A stretch of 64,000 bases of DNA from Fundicoccus sp052116145 (lineage in GTDB: Bacteria; Bacillota; Bacilli; Lactobacillales; Aerococcaceae), in contig NZ_JBQKLQ010000002.1 of the NCBI RefSeq assembly GCF_052116145.1, positions 308,546-372,545 of the forward strand, read 5' to 3'. The notes under the pieces were generated by a model, which was given only the letters and a program-made list of their open reading frames with translations, was not told where the DNA came from and did no database searches. Made by a program: the position numbers and the translations under genes. Positions 1-8,464 of the stretch are shown piece by piece. The first letter of the stretch is position 1. Every line of letters starts with the position of its first letter.

Positions 1-18
1 ACTCTGGTTTGAATGCAA

Positions 19-168
19 TCAGCTTGTGTACCCACCCTTATTTAGCAAATAGTGTTCAATATCAGTAAACCCCATTGATTCATTAATTGTCCAGAAGTAG
101 GCATCATTTAAATTCATATCATCCATCAAATTAAATATCTCATCATAAAAGAAAAGGATCTTACTAAT
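19..168 (-). pseudogene. C-terminal fragment of an unidentified protein
   Basis: On the minus strand a coding-like frame of about 49 codons reads ISKILFFYDEIF, continues through NLMDDMNLND, and ends in LLNKGGYTS and a TGA stop. The frame is closed upstream by a TAA and has no start codon or ribosome binding site. The composition looks like a real protein tail rather than a random frame. I do not recognise the family. It is probably the remnant of a gene cut off upstream, close to the thiT leader. Confidence 0.3.
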
Positions 169-269
169 TTATCCATAGAAAACGCCACAATCTTTAGATG
201 TATCATCTGAAGGAAGGGTTATAAAACATCGAGATTGACAACGTTTTTTTTATGAGCTATGATATCATC

Positions 270-362
270 TAAGCAAAGGGGAATCACTAGAGTGATTGAG
301 ACTGGATGTATGCCGGGACTCTTATTACCTGATCACGTTAGTACGTGCGGAGGGATTGCAGA
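270..362 (+). promoter_or_regulatory. TPP (thi-box) riboswitch
   Basis: The leader of thiT carries the conserved thi-box elements. An AGGGG strand is followed by TGATTGAGA (the usual CTGAGA position), and then by ACCTGATCACGTTAGTACG and GCGGAGGGA. The latter match the P4/P5 signature ACCTGATC...GCGTAGGGA. A short closing stem GCAA (273-276)/TTGC (356-359) brackets the element. It should sense thiamine pyrophosphate and switch off the thiamine transporter downstream. Confidence 0.85.
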
Positions 363-378
363 CTTAAGAAGACTTAAG

Positions 379-401
379 CCTCCTTTGTGTATCAAAGGGG
401 G
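379..401 (+). promoter_or_regulatory. SD-sequestering hairpin of the TPP riboswitch
   Basis: CCTCCTTTG (379-387) can pair with CAAAGGGGG (393-401), the latter being the Shine-Dalgarno sequence of thiT seven bases before its ATG. No U-tract follows, so the expression platform seems to act on translation. The repeated octamer GACTTAAG at 361-368 and 371-378 lies between aptamer and hairpin and may form the alternative pairing. Confidence 0.6.
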
Positions 402-408
402 TATTTTT

Positions 409-972
409 ATGCAAAAAAATTCGTTAACTGTTTATATAGAGGCTGGGCTGATTGCGACTTTGGCCTTTATTATCTCACTGTTTCCTATCGAAGGAACAGG
501 CTTCGATATCGCTTTGGGCTCGATTCCCATTACATTGTTTTGTTTACGTCGAGGGTGGAAAGCAGGGATATTTACTGGGCTTTTATGGGGCCTACTGACG
601 ATTATTCTAGGCGGAGCTTCAATTATCCACCCTATACAAGTGGTGCTAGATTATCCAGTAGCTTTTGCTTTTAATGGGCTAGCAGGAATTGTGGCTCCGG
701 CACTTCAACAGGCAACCGCTTCGGTAAATCAGAAGAAAGCAACTTATTATATCTTTTTGAGTACTTTTATCGGGACTCTAGCTCGTTACTTCTGGCACTT
801 TATTACTGGGGTTTATTATTGGGGCCGGTTTGCTCCAGAAGGTTGGTCTGTTGGCTTTTATTCCTTTGTATTTAATGGAGGATCTGTCATTATCACAACA
901 GTAATTGCTGGTCTAGTTTTATTGCTTCTGTACCGGCAAGCTCGGCATTTATTTGTCGGTGAATTGGCATGA
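409..972 (+). CDS. thiT: Thiamine ECF transporter S-component ThiT
   Basis: A 187-residue hydrophobic protein with about six membrane segments, the size of lactococcal ThiT. It is the substrate-binding S-component that works with a shared ECF energizing module (EcfAA'T, not in this window) to import thiamine. Visible family features are FPIEGTGFDIALGSIPI near the N-terminus and an aromatic-rich segment ARYFWHFITGVYYWG around residues 124-138, which in ThiT forms the thiamine pocket. The start at 409 is chosen because it follows AAAGGGGG with normal spacing and lies after the TPP riboswitch; longer in-frame starts would run through the riboswitch. It overlaps the next gene by four bases (ATGA). 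Confidence 0.9.
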   Translation: MQKNSLTVYIEAGLIATLAFIISLFPIEGTGFDIALGSIPITLFCLRRGWKAGIFTGLLWGLLTIILGGASIIHPIQVVLDYPVAFAFNGLAGIVAPALQQATASVNQKKATYYIFLSTFIGTLARYFWHFITGVYYWGRFAPEGWSVGFYSFVFNGGSVIITTVIAGLVLLLLYRQARHLFVGELA

Positions 973-1682
973 TAATAAATGCCCATGATCACCTCAGTCA
1001 TTATCCATCGCTGGAGAAGGCATTGGCGGACTTTGAAGTCTTAAACATGACAACTTTAGCGGTTAGTGAGTCTGTGTCTGACTATCAATCCATTCCAGAC
1101 CATCCACTCATCTTAAAGGGATTCGGAATTCATCCTTGGAAGGTGACGCCAACTACATCTTTAGACAATATTGAACCTTACATTCAGGATTGTGATTTCA
1201 TCGGTGAAATTGGTTTAGACTTCCACTGGGCAGAAGATACAACGGCTTACCCGCGTCAATTGGAAGTTTTTGAATATTTTCTAGCGGAGGCAAAAAAGCA
1301 CCAAAAAATTTGCAATATCCACACAAAAGGAGCTGAAAAAGAAGTACTTGCCTTGCTACAAAAGCACCAATTACATGGTCAAATTATCCACTGGTATAGT
1401 GGGCCTTTGGACTTGGTGACTGATTATTTGGAGCTAGGCTGTTTCTTTACGATTTCTGTCGATGCAGGGCATTCAACCTTGACCGATCAGCTGATTAATC
1501 TTATTCCAACACAGCAGTTATTATTTGAAACCGATGGCCCTACTGCCCTAGAGTGGGTCAATGGTACGCCTTCTTGGCCTGATGAAATCTTACGAATTCA
1601 AGCCTATGTGGCTCAATTGAAAAGTTGTTCATTGACTGAGTTGGAAGTGGGTGGGCATTTATTGATGGAACAACTCAAATAA
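969..1682 (+). CDS. TatD-family metal-dependent hydrolase
   Basis: A 237-residue TIM-barrel hydrolase of the TatD/amidohydrolase type. Metal-ligand motifs are visible in order: AHDH near residue 5, GEIGLDFHW near residue 80, NIHTKG near residue 117 and FETDGP near residue 189. TatD proteins are usually DNA exonucleases, but divergent short members have unknown substrates. Translational coupling to thiT (ATGA overlap) puts it under the thiamine riboswitch, which hints at a thiamine-related salvage role; that is inference from context only. Confidence 0.75.
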   Translation: MIINAHDHLSHYPSLEKALADFEVLNMTTLAVSESVSDYQSIPDHPLILKGFGIHPWKVTPTTSLDNIEPYIQDCDFIGEIGLDFHWAEDTTAYPRQLEVFEYFLAEAKKHQKICNIHTKGAEKEVLALLQKHQLHGQIIHWYSGPLDLVTDYLELGCFFTISVDAGHSTLTDQLINLIPTQQLLFETDGPTALEWVNGTPSWPDEILRIQAYVAQLKSCSLTELEVGGHLLMEQLK

Positions 1683-1688
1683 ATAACT

Positions 1689-1876
1689 TTACTCTTCGAG
1701 TTTGTCCACATCCGATATTTCAATCACATTTAGCTTAGGCTGTTTAACAGCGTCGGAGCGTATCAATTTAGTCAAGCTTCGACTGAAATTTTTGGAGTTA
1801 TGTCGAGGTAAGAAGCTAATTGCTTTTTGTGGAAGGAAATTCTGTGAAGAATCCATGTAATTGAATAAAGGTCTAA
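1689..1876 (-). pseudogene. Remnant of a Crp/Fnr-family regulator C-terminus
   Basis: On the minus strand, ISFHKKQLASYLDITPK is the winged-helix DNA-binding motif typical of the Crp/Fnr family. In the next reading frame this continues as NFSRSLTKLIRSDAV and on to VIEISDVDKLEE and a TAA. The switch of frame falls in an A5 run, so a one-base indel has broken the gene. The cNMP-binding N-terminal domain is missing. It converges on the TatD gene. Confidence 0.5.
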
Positions 1877-1900
1877 TTAAGATTAAAAAACACTAAAAAA

Positions 1901-1946
1901 GTCACCAGTACTCATTAGCATTTTAATGAGAGCTGGTGGCTTTTGG
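1901..1946. terminator. Bidirectional intrinsic terminator
   Basis: An inverted repeat pairs CACCAG...CTCATTA with TAATGAG...CTGGTG. It is flanked by TTTT on the plus side and by AAAAAA (a U-tract on the minus strand). It ends the thiT-tatD unit and would also have served the minus strand. Confidence 0.7.
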
Positions 1947-2109
1947 TGTTATTCAAGAAAATGAACAAATGCTTTTATCTTAATGTCGTCATTACTTCGT
2001 TTAAAATAAAGCAAACAGACCTAGAAACTCAACACATCACACTATAAAAACGTTATAATCTAAATATATATGTAAGCGAATACATCAATTGGAGTAAAGG
2101 AGTCTAAAA

Positions 2110-4329
2110 ATGAAGTAAATCATGCGTAAATCAAAAGTAAGCTGGATAATCGTTAGCCTTGGAGCGGCCATGATAGCTTTAAGCGTCCCAACAGCAAATG
2201 CTGAAGAAATAGTAAACTCGGCAGGGAATAATGCAACAATTGAAGCAACAGTGAAGCCAGAAACGAATATTGCTGAAGAATTAGAGAAAGCAACAGAGAC
2301 TTTGAGTGAAGAATCCTTCACAGAAGCAATGACCGATACATCAAGCGAGGCCTCACCAACCAACTTATTATCAGACACTCTATCAGATAACTTAAGCAAG
2401 CCAATTCAAGCTTTTGATGAGACGGTTGACGACACACTAATAGAAGGTACAGATAATGTAGAAACGGAAGTAGCACAAGAGATCCCAAGCAAGAAAGCAA
2501 CTTCAGAAGCGGATTCTCAATTAGAAGCAAAATCAGAATCGGTAACACAAGAAGTAGCTCCATTAAAAGTGCGTACAATGACTACCACAGCTGAAGCTGC
2601 TGCCAAGACGCACACCGTTAAATCAGGAGAATATCTATACCTGATTGCTGGGCGATACGGGATTACGGTTGCTTAACTCAAGCAATGGAACAATTTAACT
2701 TCCAACTATATTTATTCAGGCGACCAACTAAAAGTATCAGCCGGTCCAGTGGCTACAAAACCTAGTGACCCAAATACAAGTCAACCAACAGAAAACGAGA
2801 ACACGGAGACAACAACCAATTCCTATTACACGGTACGTCCGGGAGATTATCTCTGGAAAATTGTAAATCAATACGGCATTACAGTAGCGCAATTAAAAAC
2901 TTGGAATATCCTAACGTCGAACTACATTTACTCAGGCGATCGCTTTATTGTATCGAAAACGAGTACGACACCGTCATCGACACAGCCTGAGCAACCAGTC
3001 GAAACAAAACCCGAGACACCGTCGCCTAATCCATCCACTCCAGCACCGAAAACAACTTATTACACCGTGAAGTCTGGAGACTATTTATGGAAAATTGCAA
3101 CTCAACACGGGATTACAGTGAATCAATTAAAATCTTGGAACCAGTTAACTAGCAATTATATTTACGCAGGTGATAAATTAGCCGTAACAGATCCAGCTCA
3201 AGTAACCACTCCAGTAAAGCCAGAACCTGAAAAACCAGAGCAACCTGAACAACCAGTTAAGCCTGAACCTGAACAACCAGTAAAGCCAGAACCTGAAAAA
3301 ACTGTTAAGCCTGAAGAGCCCAAAGAGCGAACTGAACCAACTAAGCCCGAAGAGCCAGAAAAACCTGTTGAACCCACAAAGCCAGCAGCCAAATATCACA
3401 CGGTTAAATCAGGTGAATACTTATGGTTAATTGCTAATCAGAACAATATCACAGTCAATCAATTAAAATCATGGAATAATTTGACTTCAAATTATATTTA
3501 TTCTGGTGATCGTTTAATTGTCACGGATCCAACTAAAACGGTCCCAACGTCGCCAACAAATCCAACCGATCCTAATTTACCAGAAGGGACGTTAACGGGA
3601 ACTCATATGGCAGTTCAAGCAGTATTAAACCAATATAAAAATTCGCCAATTCATTTCTTCTATGAAAGTTTAGTCGAAGATGACTTGAGAACGGCGTCTT
3701 TAAACGGTGATACAGCCATGTACGGGGCCTCCATACCGAAAATTGTTCTAGTTGCTTATACTCTGGAGCAAGTTGAAAAGGGCAATCTATCTTGGGATAT
3801 GCCCTTGAAGTATACATCAAGTATTTATAATTATACGGAGTCATACGCTTGGGGCGGTAGTGGAACGATTCAATATGAGAACTATCAGAATAAAACGTAT
3901 ACCTTGCGGGATGTCTTGAATCGTACGATTGTCAATTCAGATAACTTAGGTAGTAACATGTTACTGCATTATGTAGGTTACCGTGATAAAGCTGATTTCA
4001 ACCGCTTTACGAAAGAAGTATATGGTGCGCCAAGCTATACACGTAATATGACACCACGCGAAATCAATAAAGTGATGGCCTATATTTATGAACATCCACA
4101 ACAACAGGCGATGCTGTCTTTAGATAGTACAGATTATGATAAAACGAAGTTAGACACAGTAGCAGCCAATGTCTTCCAGAAAATTGGGGCTTGGTGGCCG
4201 TATTATAACCACTCAACAGCCATTGTTGAAAGCTCGCGCCCATACATATTGACGGTCCTATCAGATTACTGGTCAGATAGTTCTATTGCAACCCTCGCCA
4301 AGAAAATCTTTACAGCAGTGATGAGTTAA
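2110..4329 (+). pseudogene. LysM-repeat / class A beta-lactamase-like secreted hydrolase, broken by TAA codons
   Basis: A single reading frame of about 740 codons is interrupted by TAA at 2116-2118 and at 2674-2676. AAAGGAG is correctly spaced for the ATG at 2110, but codon 3 is TAA; the next ATG (2122) is too far from it. The product has a signal peptide ending PTANA, a Thr/Glu-rich segment and four LysM repeats (pattern YTVKSGDYLWKIA...GITVNQLKSWN...YSGD). A Pro/Glu/Lys-rich linker (about 3210-3390) leads to a C-terminal serine hydrolase with SIPK (SxxK) and NSDN motifs. The second TAA stands exactly where the other LysM repeats have CAA (Gln) in GITVAQLK, so a C-to-T change is the simplest explanation. 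An intact form would bind peptidoglycan at the cell surface. Readthrough cannot be excluded, because the frame after each stop is otherwise clean. Confidence 0.8.
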
Positions 4330-4410
4330 AGTAAGAAACATCCCCATGCCAAAATAGGATTTTAAATAAATACCTCATTGTCAAATAAGGTTGAAGAAGA
4401 ATATTATCAA

Positions 4411-4447
4411 GATCAAGCGACTATACTGGTTGCTTGATCTTTTTTTC
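4411..4447 (+). terminator. Intrinsic terminator after the LysM gene
   Basis: GATCAAGCGAC pairs with GTTGCTTGATC around a short loop, followed directly by a run of seven T. Confidence 0.85.
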
Positions 4448-4557
4448 TTGGGTTCAGATTCTTATAAGCAACTTGCGAGTAAGATACGATCTCTAAAATG
4501 ACTGTAATTACGATAATCATTTACAAACAATAACCCCCAAATATTGGCATTAAAGCA

Positions 4558-4743
4558 ACTAAAGCAGAGCTCATAGATTTCCCTATAACACTCTAATTTA
4601 TTTTTAGATTGATGAACTTGTCTCGAATTCCCATCTACTGGCTCATAAACTTTGAATACGACTATCTAATGACCCCCGAACCCCCGATGAGTTTAGAGGA
4701 TATAGGAGATTGAATAGACACTCTTATTTACTAAACATATGAA
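4558..4743 (+). repeat. Cassette right-end module, copy A
   Basis: This intergenic stretch is related to the sequences immediately left of att-like cores C and D. It begins with TAAAGCAGAGCTCATAG (a decayed form of the hairpin at 51657). It then has CATCTACTGGCTC, ACTATCTAATGA and two C-rich repeats CCCCCGA...CCCCCGA followed by TTTAGAGG (4666-4700). The spacing from TTTAGAGG to the core matches copy C. It marks the right end of a cassette lying to its left. Confidence 0.6.
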
Positions 4744-4773
4744 ATTTTTATCATCATTTATGGTACGCATGTG
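4744..4773 (+). other. att-like core A (copy of the rlmH 3' end)
   Basis: About 28 bases (TTTTATCATCATT, then TATGGTACGCATGT) match the 3' end of rlmH at 51851-51879 apart from one base near the end (GTGC for GTCC). Read on the minus strand it would encode the RlmH tail HAYHK and its TGA. Just right of it, GCGTATCAC (4773-4781) and GTGATACC about 40 bases on form an inverted repeat like that at cores B and C. Confidence 0.6.
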
Positions 4774-4870
4774 CGTATCACTGGTCACTGCGGTTTATTA
4801 ATCGCTACATTCGTGATACCTATATCATAACAGAAATTGTAAAATCAGCACTAGCTACAGTAACATAAGA

Positions 4871-4905
4871 AAAAGAACAAGATCCATCCATCGAATCTTG
4901 TTCTT
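4871..4905 (-). terminator. Intrinsic terminator
   Basis: AAGAACAAGAT pairs with ATCTTGTTCTT; on the minus strand the stem is followed by TTTTTC. It would end transcription from the recombinase remnant. Confidence 0.65.
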
Positions 4906-5018
4906 AATTCTAGCTAAGTGACTTATATGTTGGGACGAGTTCTGTTACTTCTTTTCGGTCTAACTCAACATTAGAGTCGTTATTTAATGTATTCAGATTA
5001 CAATTTCAAGTGGCGTGG

Positions 5019-6110
5019 CTACAGAAAAAGAGCCAACAGCATTTCCAGCTGTTGGCTCTTTTTCATCTGTTCATTTAACTTAGCTATTACAGCATCATCG
5101 AACTTCATATAAATTTTATAATTGGACTTAGAATCTTTATCAGCGGTTATCTTATCAACAAAAGTCCTTAAAATAGCTTTTTTAGCTGCTTTAGAGTCTG
5201 AATCTTCAAGCAGCTGAGTGACTAATCCCATAACTTTTTTAGCATCACTTAGTTTAATGCTATAGCCCTCTGTATGTAAAATTTGCACTAGCTCTTGTGT
5301 ACGTTTTCTATTATTCACACACTCCATCTCAAGCTGATGGATTCTATCGTTTAAGTCAACCCTCAACTCTGGTGAAACTTTAATTAAATCTTCCCACTTT
5401 TCGAGTTTTTTCTGCGTCTCCACTAGATCAGCACCAAGTTGCTGTAGTTCTCTTTCCCATGGTTTTCTCTGTGTCTGTATTTGTTTATTTAACTCACTTA
5501 CAACGTTACTTAGTATCTCTGGTACCTGTATCACCTCACTGAGTCTCTCCAAAACAAAAGGTTCAGCCTTGTCAGCACGTATGGAGTTTGCATGACATAC
5601 ACTTGATCCTTGCTGACGGAATTTTCCACAAGAATAGTAACGTATCCTTTCTTCGTTCCATCTTTTAATGTGTTTGTTGTGTTAGATGCACTCATAGCCG
5701 CCTCGCATTCTGGGCATTTCAGTAAGCCAGTTAGTAAATTTTCCCCTCTGTGGTTCCACTTAGGTTGTTTACTTTCTAGTTTAAGTCGATCTTGTACCTT
5801 TTGAAAAAACTCTTTATCTATGATAGGCTCATGTGGTCCATCAACAAGAATGTAGTTAGGATTATAACCCTTTCGTCGTTTTCATTCCCAATCTACGTGT
5901 CGATTATAACGTATCTTTCCTGAATAAGTAGGATTGTAAAGAATGTCTTTAACTGCCGTAATGCTAAACGGATTACCTTTAATCGTTCTGTAGCCCATTT
6001 TGTTTAAACTGTTAGCTATAGCACGATACCCGTCCCCGCCCAAGTACTTCTGAAATATAAGTTTAACTACTTTAGCTTCCTTTGGTTCAATGACAAGTAT
6101 TTTCCTTTCG
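5019..6110 (-). pseudogene. Decayed large serine recombinase
   Basis: Read on the minus strand, the frame starts inside the recombinase domain (LVIEPKEAKVVKLIFQKYLG, then GYRAIANSLNKMGYRT and ILYNPTYSGKIRYNRHVDWE). It meets a TGA, then continues KRRKGYNPNYILVDGPHEPI. A zinc-ribbon region follows (LLKCPECEAAMS ... YYSCGKFRQQGSSVCHAN), and then a coiled-coil C-terminal region. The Leu/Ile-rich order recombinase domain, zinc ribbon, coiled coil is that of large serine integrases, the class that includes phage integrases and SCC Ccr proteins. The catalytic N-terminal resolvase domain with its serine is missing: the sequence joins unrelated DNA near 6100. It lies a few hundred bases from att-like core A and is the only recombinase trace in the window. 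I cannot assign it to Ccr. Confidence 0.75.
5025..5063. terminator. Bidirectional terminator overlapping the recombinase tail
   Basis: AAAAAGAGCCAACAGC and GCTGTTGGCTCTTTTT form a perfect stem with U-tracts on both strands. The last dozen codons of the recombinase frame run through this hairpin, so that protein tail (QQLEMLLALFL) is probably not native. Confidence 0.8.
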
Positions 6111-6298
6111 AGGATCCAGATTACCTCACATTTTTACGCGAAAGAATGGCTGGCCGGCTTGAATTTATTGTGAATTACAATAAAACACATCCAACTGAAC
6201 TTCTTCCTAATGAAATTATTGAAGCCTTTCAAACCATTACAACTGGTCTTGCATTGTTTGGCCAACCTATCCTCTCACCCTTATTTCTAATGAACTAA
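6089..6298 (+). pseudogene. C-terminal gene fragment fused to the recombinase remnant
   Basis: The plus-strand frame reads KYFPFEDPDYLTFLRERMAG, then RLEFIVNYNKTHPTELLPN, and on to LSPLFLMN and a TAA. It has no start or ribosome binding site and begins at the break in the recombinase. The helical, amphipathic pattern would fit the ligand-binding end of a TetR-type regulator, but that is a guess. Confidence 0.35.
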
Positions 6299-6325
6299 AT
6301 CCTGGTCATCCTAAATCAACCCCAA

Positions 6326-6370
6326 AAACAGAACCCCCTCACTCTAGTAAAAAGTGAGGGGGTTCTGTTT
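6326..6370 (-). terminator. Terminator of the citCDEFX operon
   Basis: A long perfect stem (AACAGAACCCCCTCACT with AGTGAGGGGGTTCTGTT) lies just past the citX stop. It could act in both directions. Confidence 0.85.
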
Positions 6371-6394
6371 GGGTGAAAATAAGGTTGATATTCA

Positions 6395-6937
6395 TTATAC
6401 TGCCCGTCCCCGGTCGATTAAGTCGCCGATAGCTTGGCGCATGGCGGGGATGCTGTGACGTCTCGAGCGTCCACATTCTTTGGCATTTTCGTCGCATATA
6501 AAGCAAGTTCGCGGCGGTAAAGCTAAAGTTTTACGGCTGACACTAGTCAACTCCCCATCCTTTAACCAGAGGACGTCTAAATCAAGCAGTCGTCCCCATG
6601 GATGGTTTTGTTCGAGTTGAATCATGCGCTGTTTCAATTCAACTGACGTCAAGGGCAAAGTTAAGTAATATTCAGGACCCGTCGGTAAATCACGATATAC
6701 CTGAGCGGTGACGGTTATATCCGACAGTGCTCTTTCAACTGCTTCAATCACAGTCGCAAACACTTCCAGAATCACTTCGGATGTTTTGACTGCTCCAGGA
6801 ATGTTCATCGTAGCTGACAACATCACATCGGTTGGATGTTCGTGTAGCAGTGTTCGCTGCATGGCAACGCGAGCTTCGCGGGCATCTAACAGACTCATTA
6901 ATTCGACGGCTGGTCCATCAAAAACAGAATTAGACAT
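6395..6937 (-). CDS. citX: Apo-citrate lyase phosphoribosyl-dephospho-CoA transferase CitX
   Basis: CitX (180 aa) transfers the triphosphoribosyl-dephospho-CoA group onto the acyl carrier CitD, giving holo-citrate lyase. The family signatures GRLLDLDVLW (about residue 113) and CFICDENAKECGRSRRHS (about residue 142) are present. The start at 6937 (MSNSVFDG) is preferred because it overlaps the citF stop by a few bases, as is usual for coupled genes; a start further upstream would run well into citF. Last gene of the citC-D-E-F-X unit and followed by a strong terminator. Confidence 0.92.
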   Translation of the reverse strand: MSNSVFDGPAVELMSLLDAREARVAMQRTLLHEHPTDVMLSATMNIPGAVKTSEVILEVFATVIEAVERALSDITVTAQVYRDLPTGPEYYLTLPLTSVELKQRMIQLEQNHPWGRLLDLDVLWLKDGELTSVSRKTLALPPRTCFICDENAKECGRSRRHSIPAMRQAIGDLIDRGRAV

Positions 6938-8462
6938 TACGTACCACATCGATAATCGTACCATCACGGTATTCGATTAAGGCAACAACCTTATCACCAT
7001 ACTCAATTGGTTCTGGCGTTCCCACCACGGCGTAAGCTCTTTCTTTCAATTCTTGAATGGTGAATTGCGGAATATCGATTGATTTAAAATGCTCTAGTAA
7101 ATCCTGACGGTTCGGGTTAATCGCGATGCCAATTTCTGTTACAACGACGTCCACACTGGCTCCAGGTGTGATAATCGTATTTACTTCGTCGACGATTGTC
7201 GGGATACGTCCACGAATCAGCGGTGAGATGACTAAACTCATTTTGCTGGCGGCACTGGTATCACTATGTCCGCCGGAAGCACCACGGATGACTCCGTCAG
7301 AACCGGTCATGACATTGACGTTATAATTTGTGTCGATTTCCAAGGCAGATAAGATTACCATGTCTAATTGGTTGATTGCTGACCCTTTGCTTAATGGCGA
7401 TGCATAGAAATTAGCATCGATTTCGATGTGATTTTCATTTCGACCTAATGATTGACCTGATAAGGCATCAAAGTCTTGAACATCGAGTAATTTCTCAACG
7501 AGACCAGCTTCGAGTAGTTCTACCATTTGATTTGTAATCCCACCTAAAGCAAAACTTGCTTTGATGTCGTCTTTCAACATGGACTCACGTAAGTAACGTG
7601 CAACGGCTAGAGCTGCCCCACCTGTACCCGTTTGAACAGAGAAACCTTCTTTGTAATAAGGAGACTTAGTAATCACTTCATTGGCATATTCAGCGATTAA
7701 CAATTCTTTCGGATTCGTCGTGAAACGAGTGGCTCCTTTAGCAATACCGGCGGGATCGCCGATGGCATCTACTTCGACTACATAGTCGACATCAGTTTGG
7801 GGAATACTAATGGGTGAGTTTGGATATGACACTAATGTATCAGTAATAATCACCACTTGGTCAGCATATTTTGCATCAATCATAGCGTAACCTAGAGAAC
7901 CACAAACTGCTTTACCGCGGGTTCCATTAGCATTGCCGTATTCATCTGAGCTTGGTGCTCCCAAAAATGCTACGTCAATGTGAATATCGTCGGCTGCTAT
8001 TGCGCGGGCACGTCCACCGTGTGAGCGAATGACTACCGGATTCTCCATGATTCCTTCCGAAATAGCTGCACCTAATTTATCACGTAAGCCACTTGACGTG
8101 ATGTCAGTTACAACACCATTTTTGATGTGTTCAATCAATGGTTCATGCACATTGGCAATCGAACTCGGTGCAATTTTTAAGTTTTTGATACCCATATTTG
8201 CTATTTCTTCCATTACCATGTTAATTACATAGTCTCCTTCACGAAAGTGATGGTGGAAGGAAATGGTCATGCCGTCTTTTAAGCCTGTTTTTTCAATCGC
8301 TTCACGTAGACTGCCTAATAATTTTGTTTCGCCTGGTTTAATTGGTTTCAATTGACGGCTTGATTCTGTGTAAGGTTTAACATTCGTAAATAAATCGTCA
8401 TAAACCCCGTATTGATCAGCATGTTCTTGAGGGATATCGCGTCCTACATTATTTTTAACCAT
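6930..8462 (-). CDS. citF: Citrate lyase alpha subunit (citrate CoA-transferase)
   Basis: A 510-residue cytoplasmic protein, the usual CitF length. The alpha subunit exchanges the acetyl group on the CitD prosthetic group for citrate, forming citryl-ACP for CitE. Family segments include SFHHHFREGDYVINMV, RSHGGRARAI, FLGAPSSDEYGNANG and GASGGHSDTSAASK. It starts two bases after citE ends and overlaps citX, consistent with a stoichiometric lyase complex made from one mRNA. Confidence 0.96.
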   Translation of the reverse strand: MVKNNVGRDIPQEHADQYGVYDDLFTNVKPYTESSRQLKPIKPGETKLLGSLREAIEKTGLKDGMTISFHHHFREGDYVINMVMEEIANMGIKNLKIAPSSIANVHEPLIEHIKNGVVTDITSSGLRDKLGAAISEGIMENPVVIRSHGGRARAIAADDIHIDVAFLGAPSSDEYGNANGTRGKAVCGSLGYAMIDAKYADQVVIITDTLVSYPNSPISIPQTDVDYVVEVDAIGDPAGIAKGATRFTTNPKELLIAEYANEVITKSPYYKEGFSVQTGTGGAALAVARYLRESMLKDDIKASFALGGITNQMVELLEAGLVEKLLDVQDFDALSGQSLGRNENHIEIDANFYASPLSKGSAINQLDMVILSALEIDTNYNVNVMTGSDGVIRGASGGHSDTSAASKMSLVISPLIRGRIPTIVDEVNTIITPGASVDVVVTEIGIAINPNRQDLLEHFKSIDIPQFTIQELKERAYAVVGTPEPIEYGDKVVALIEYRDGTIIDVVRNV

Positions 8463-8464
8463 AC

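Noticed and set aside
3178..3399. Minus-strand frames rich in Phe, Gly, Leu and Trp opposite the LysM linker
   Set aside because: They are shadows of the Pro/Glu/Lys repeat of the LysM gene, without start signals.
2749..4329. A separate gene beginning at GTG 2749 for the LysM/hydrolase part
   Set aside because: No Shine-Dalgarno precedes it, and the frame is continuous with the upstream signal-peptide part across a single TAA.
5019..6110. Naming the recombinase remnant CcrA, CcrB or CcrC
   Set aside because: Domain order fits any large serine recombinase and the catalytic domain is missing; sequence reading alone cannot separate Ccr from phage or Tn integrases.
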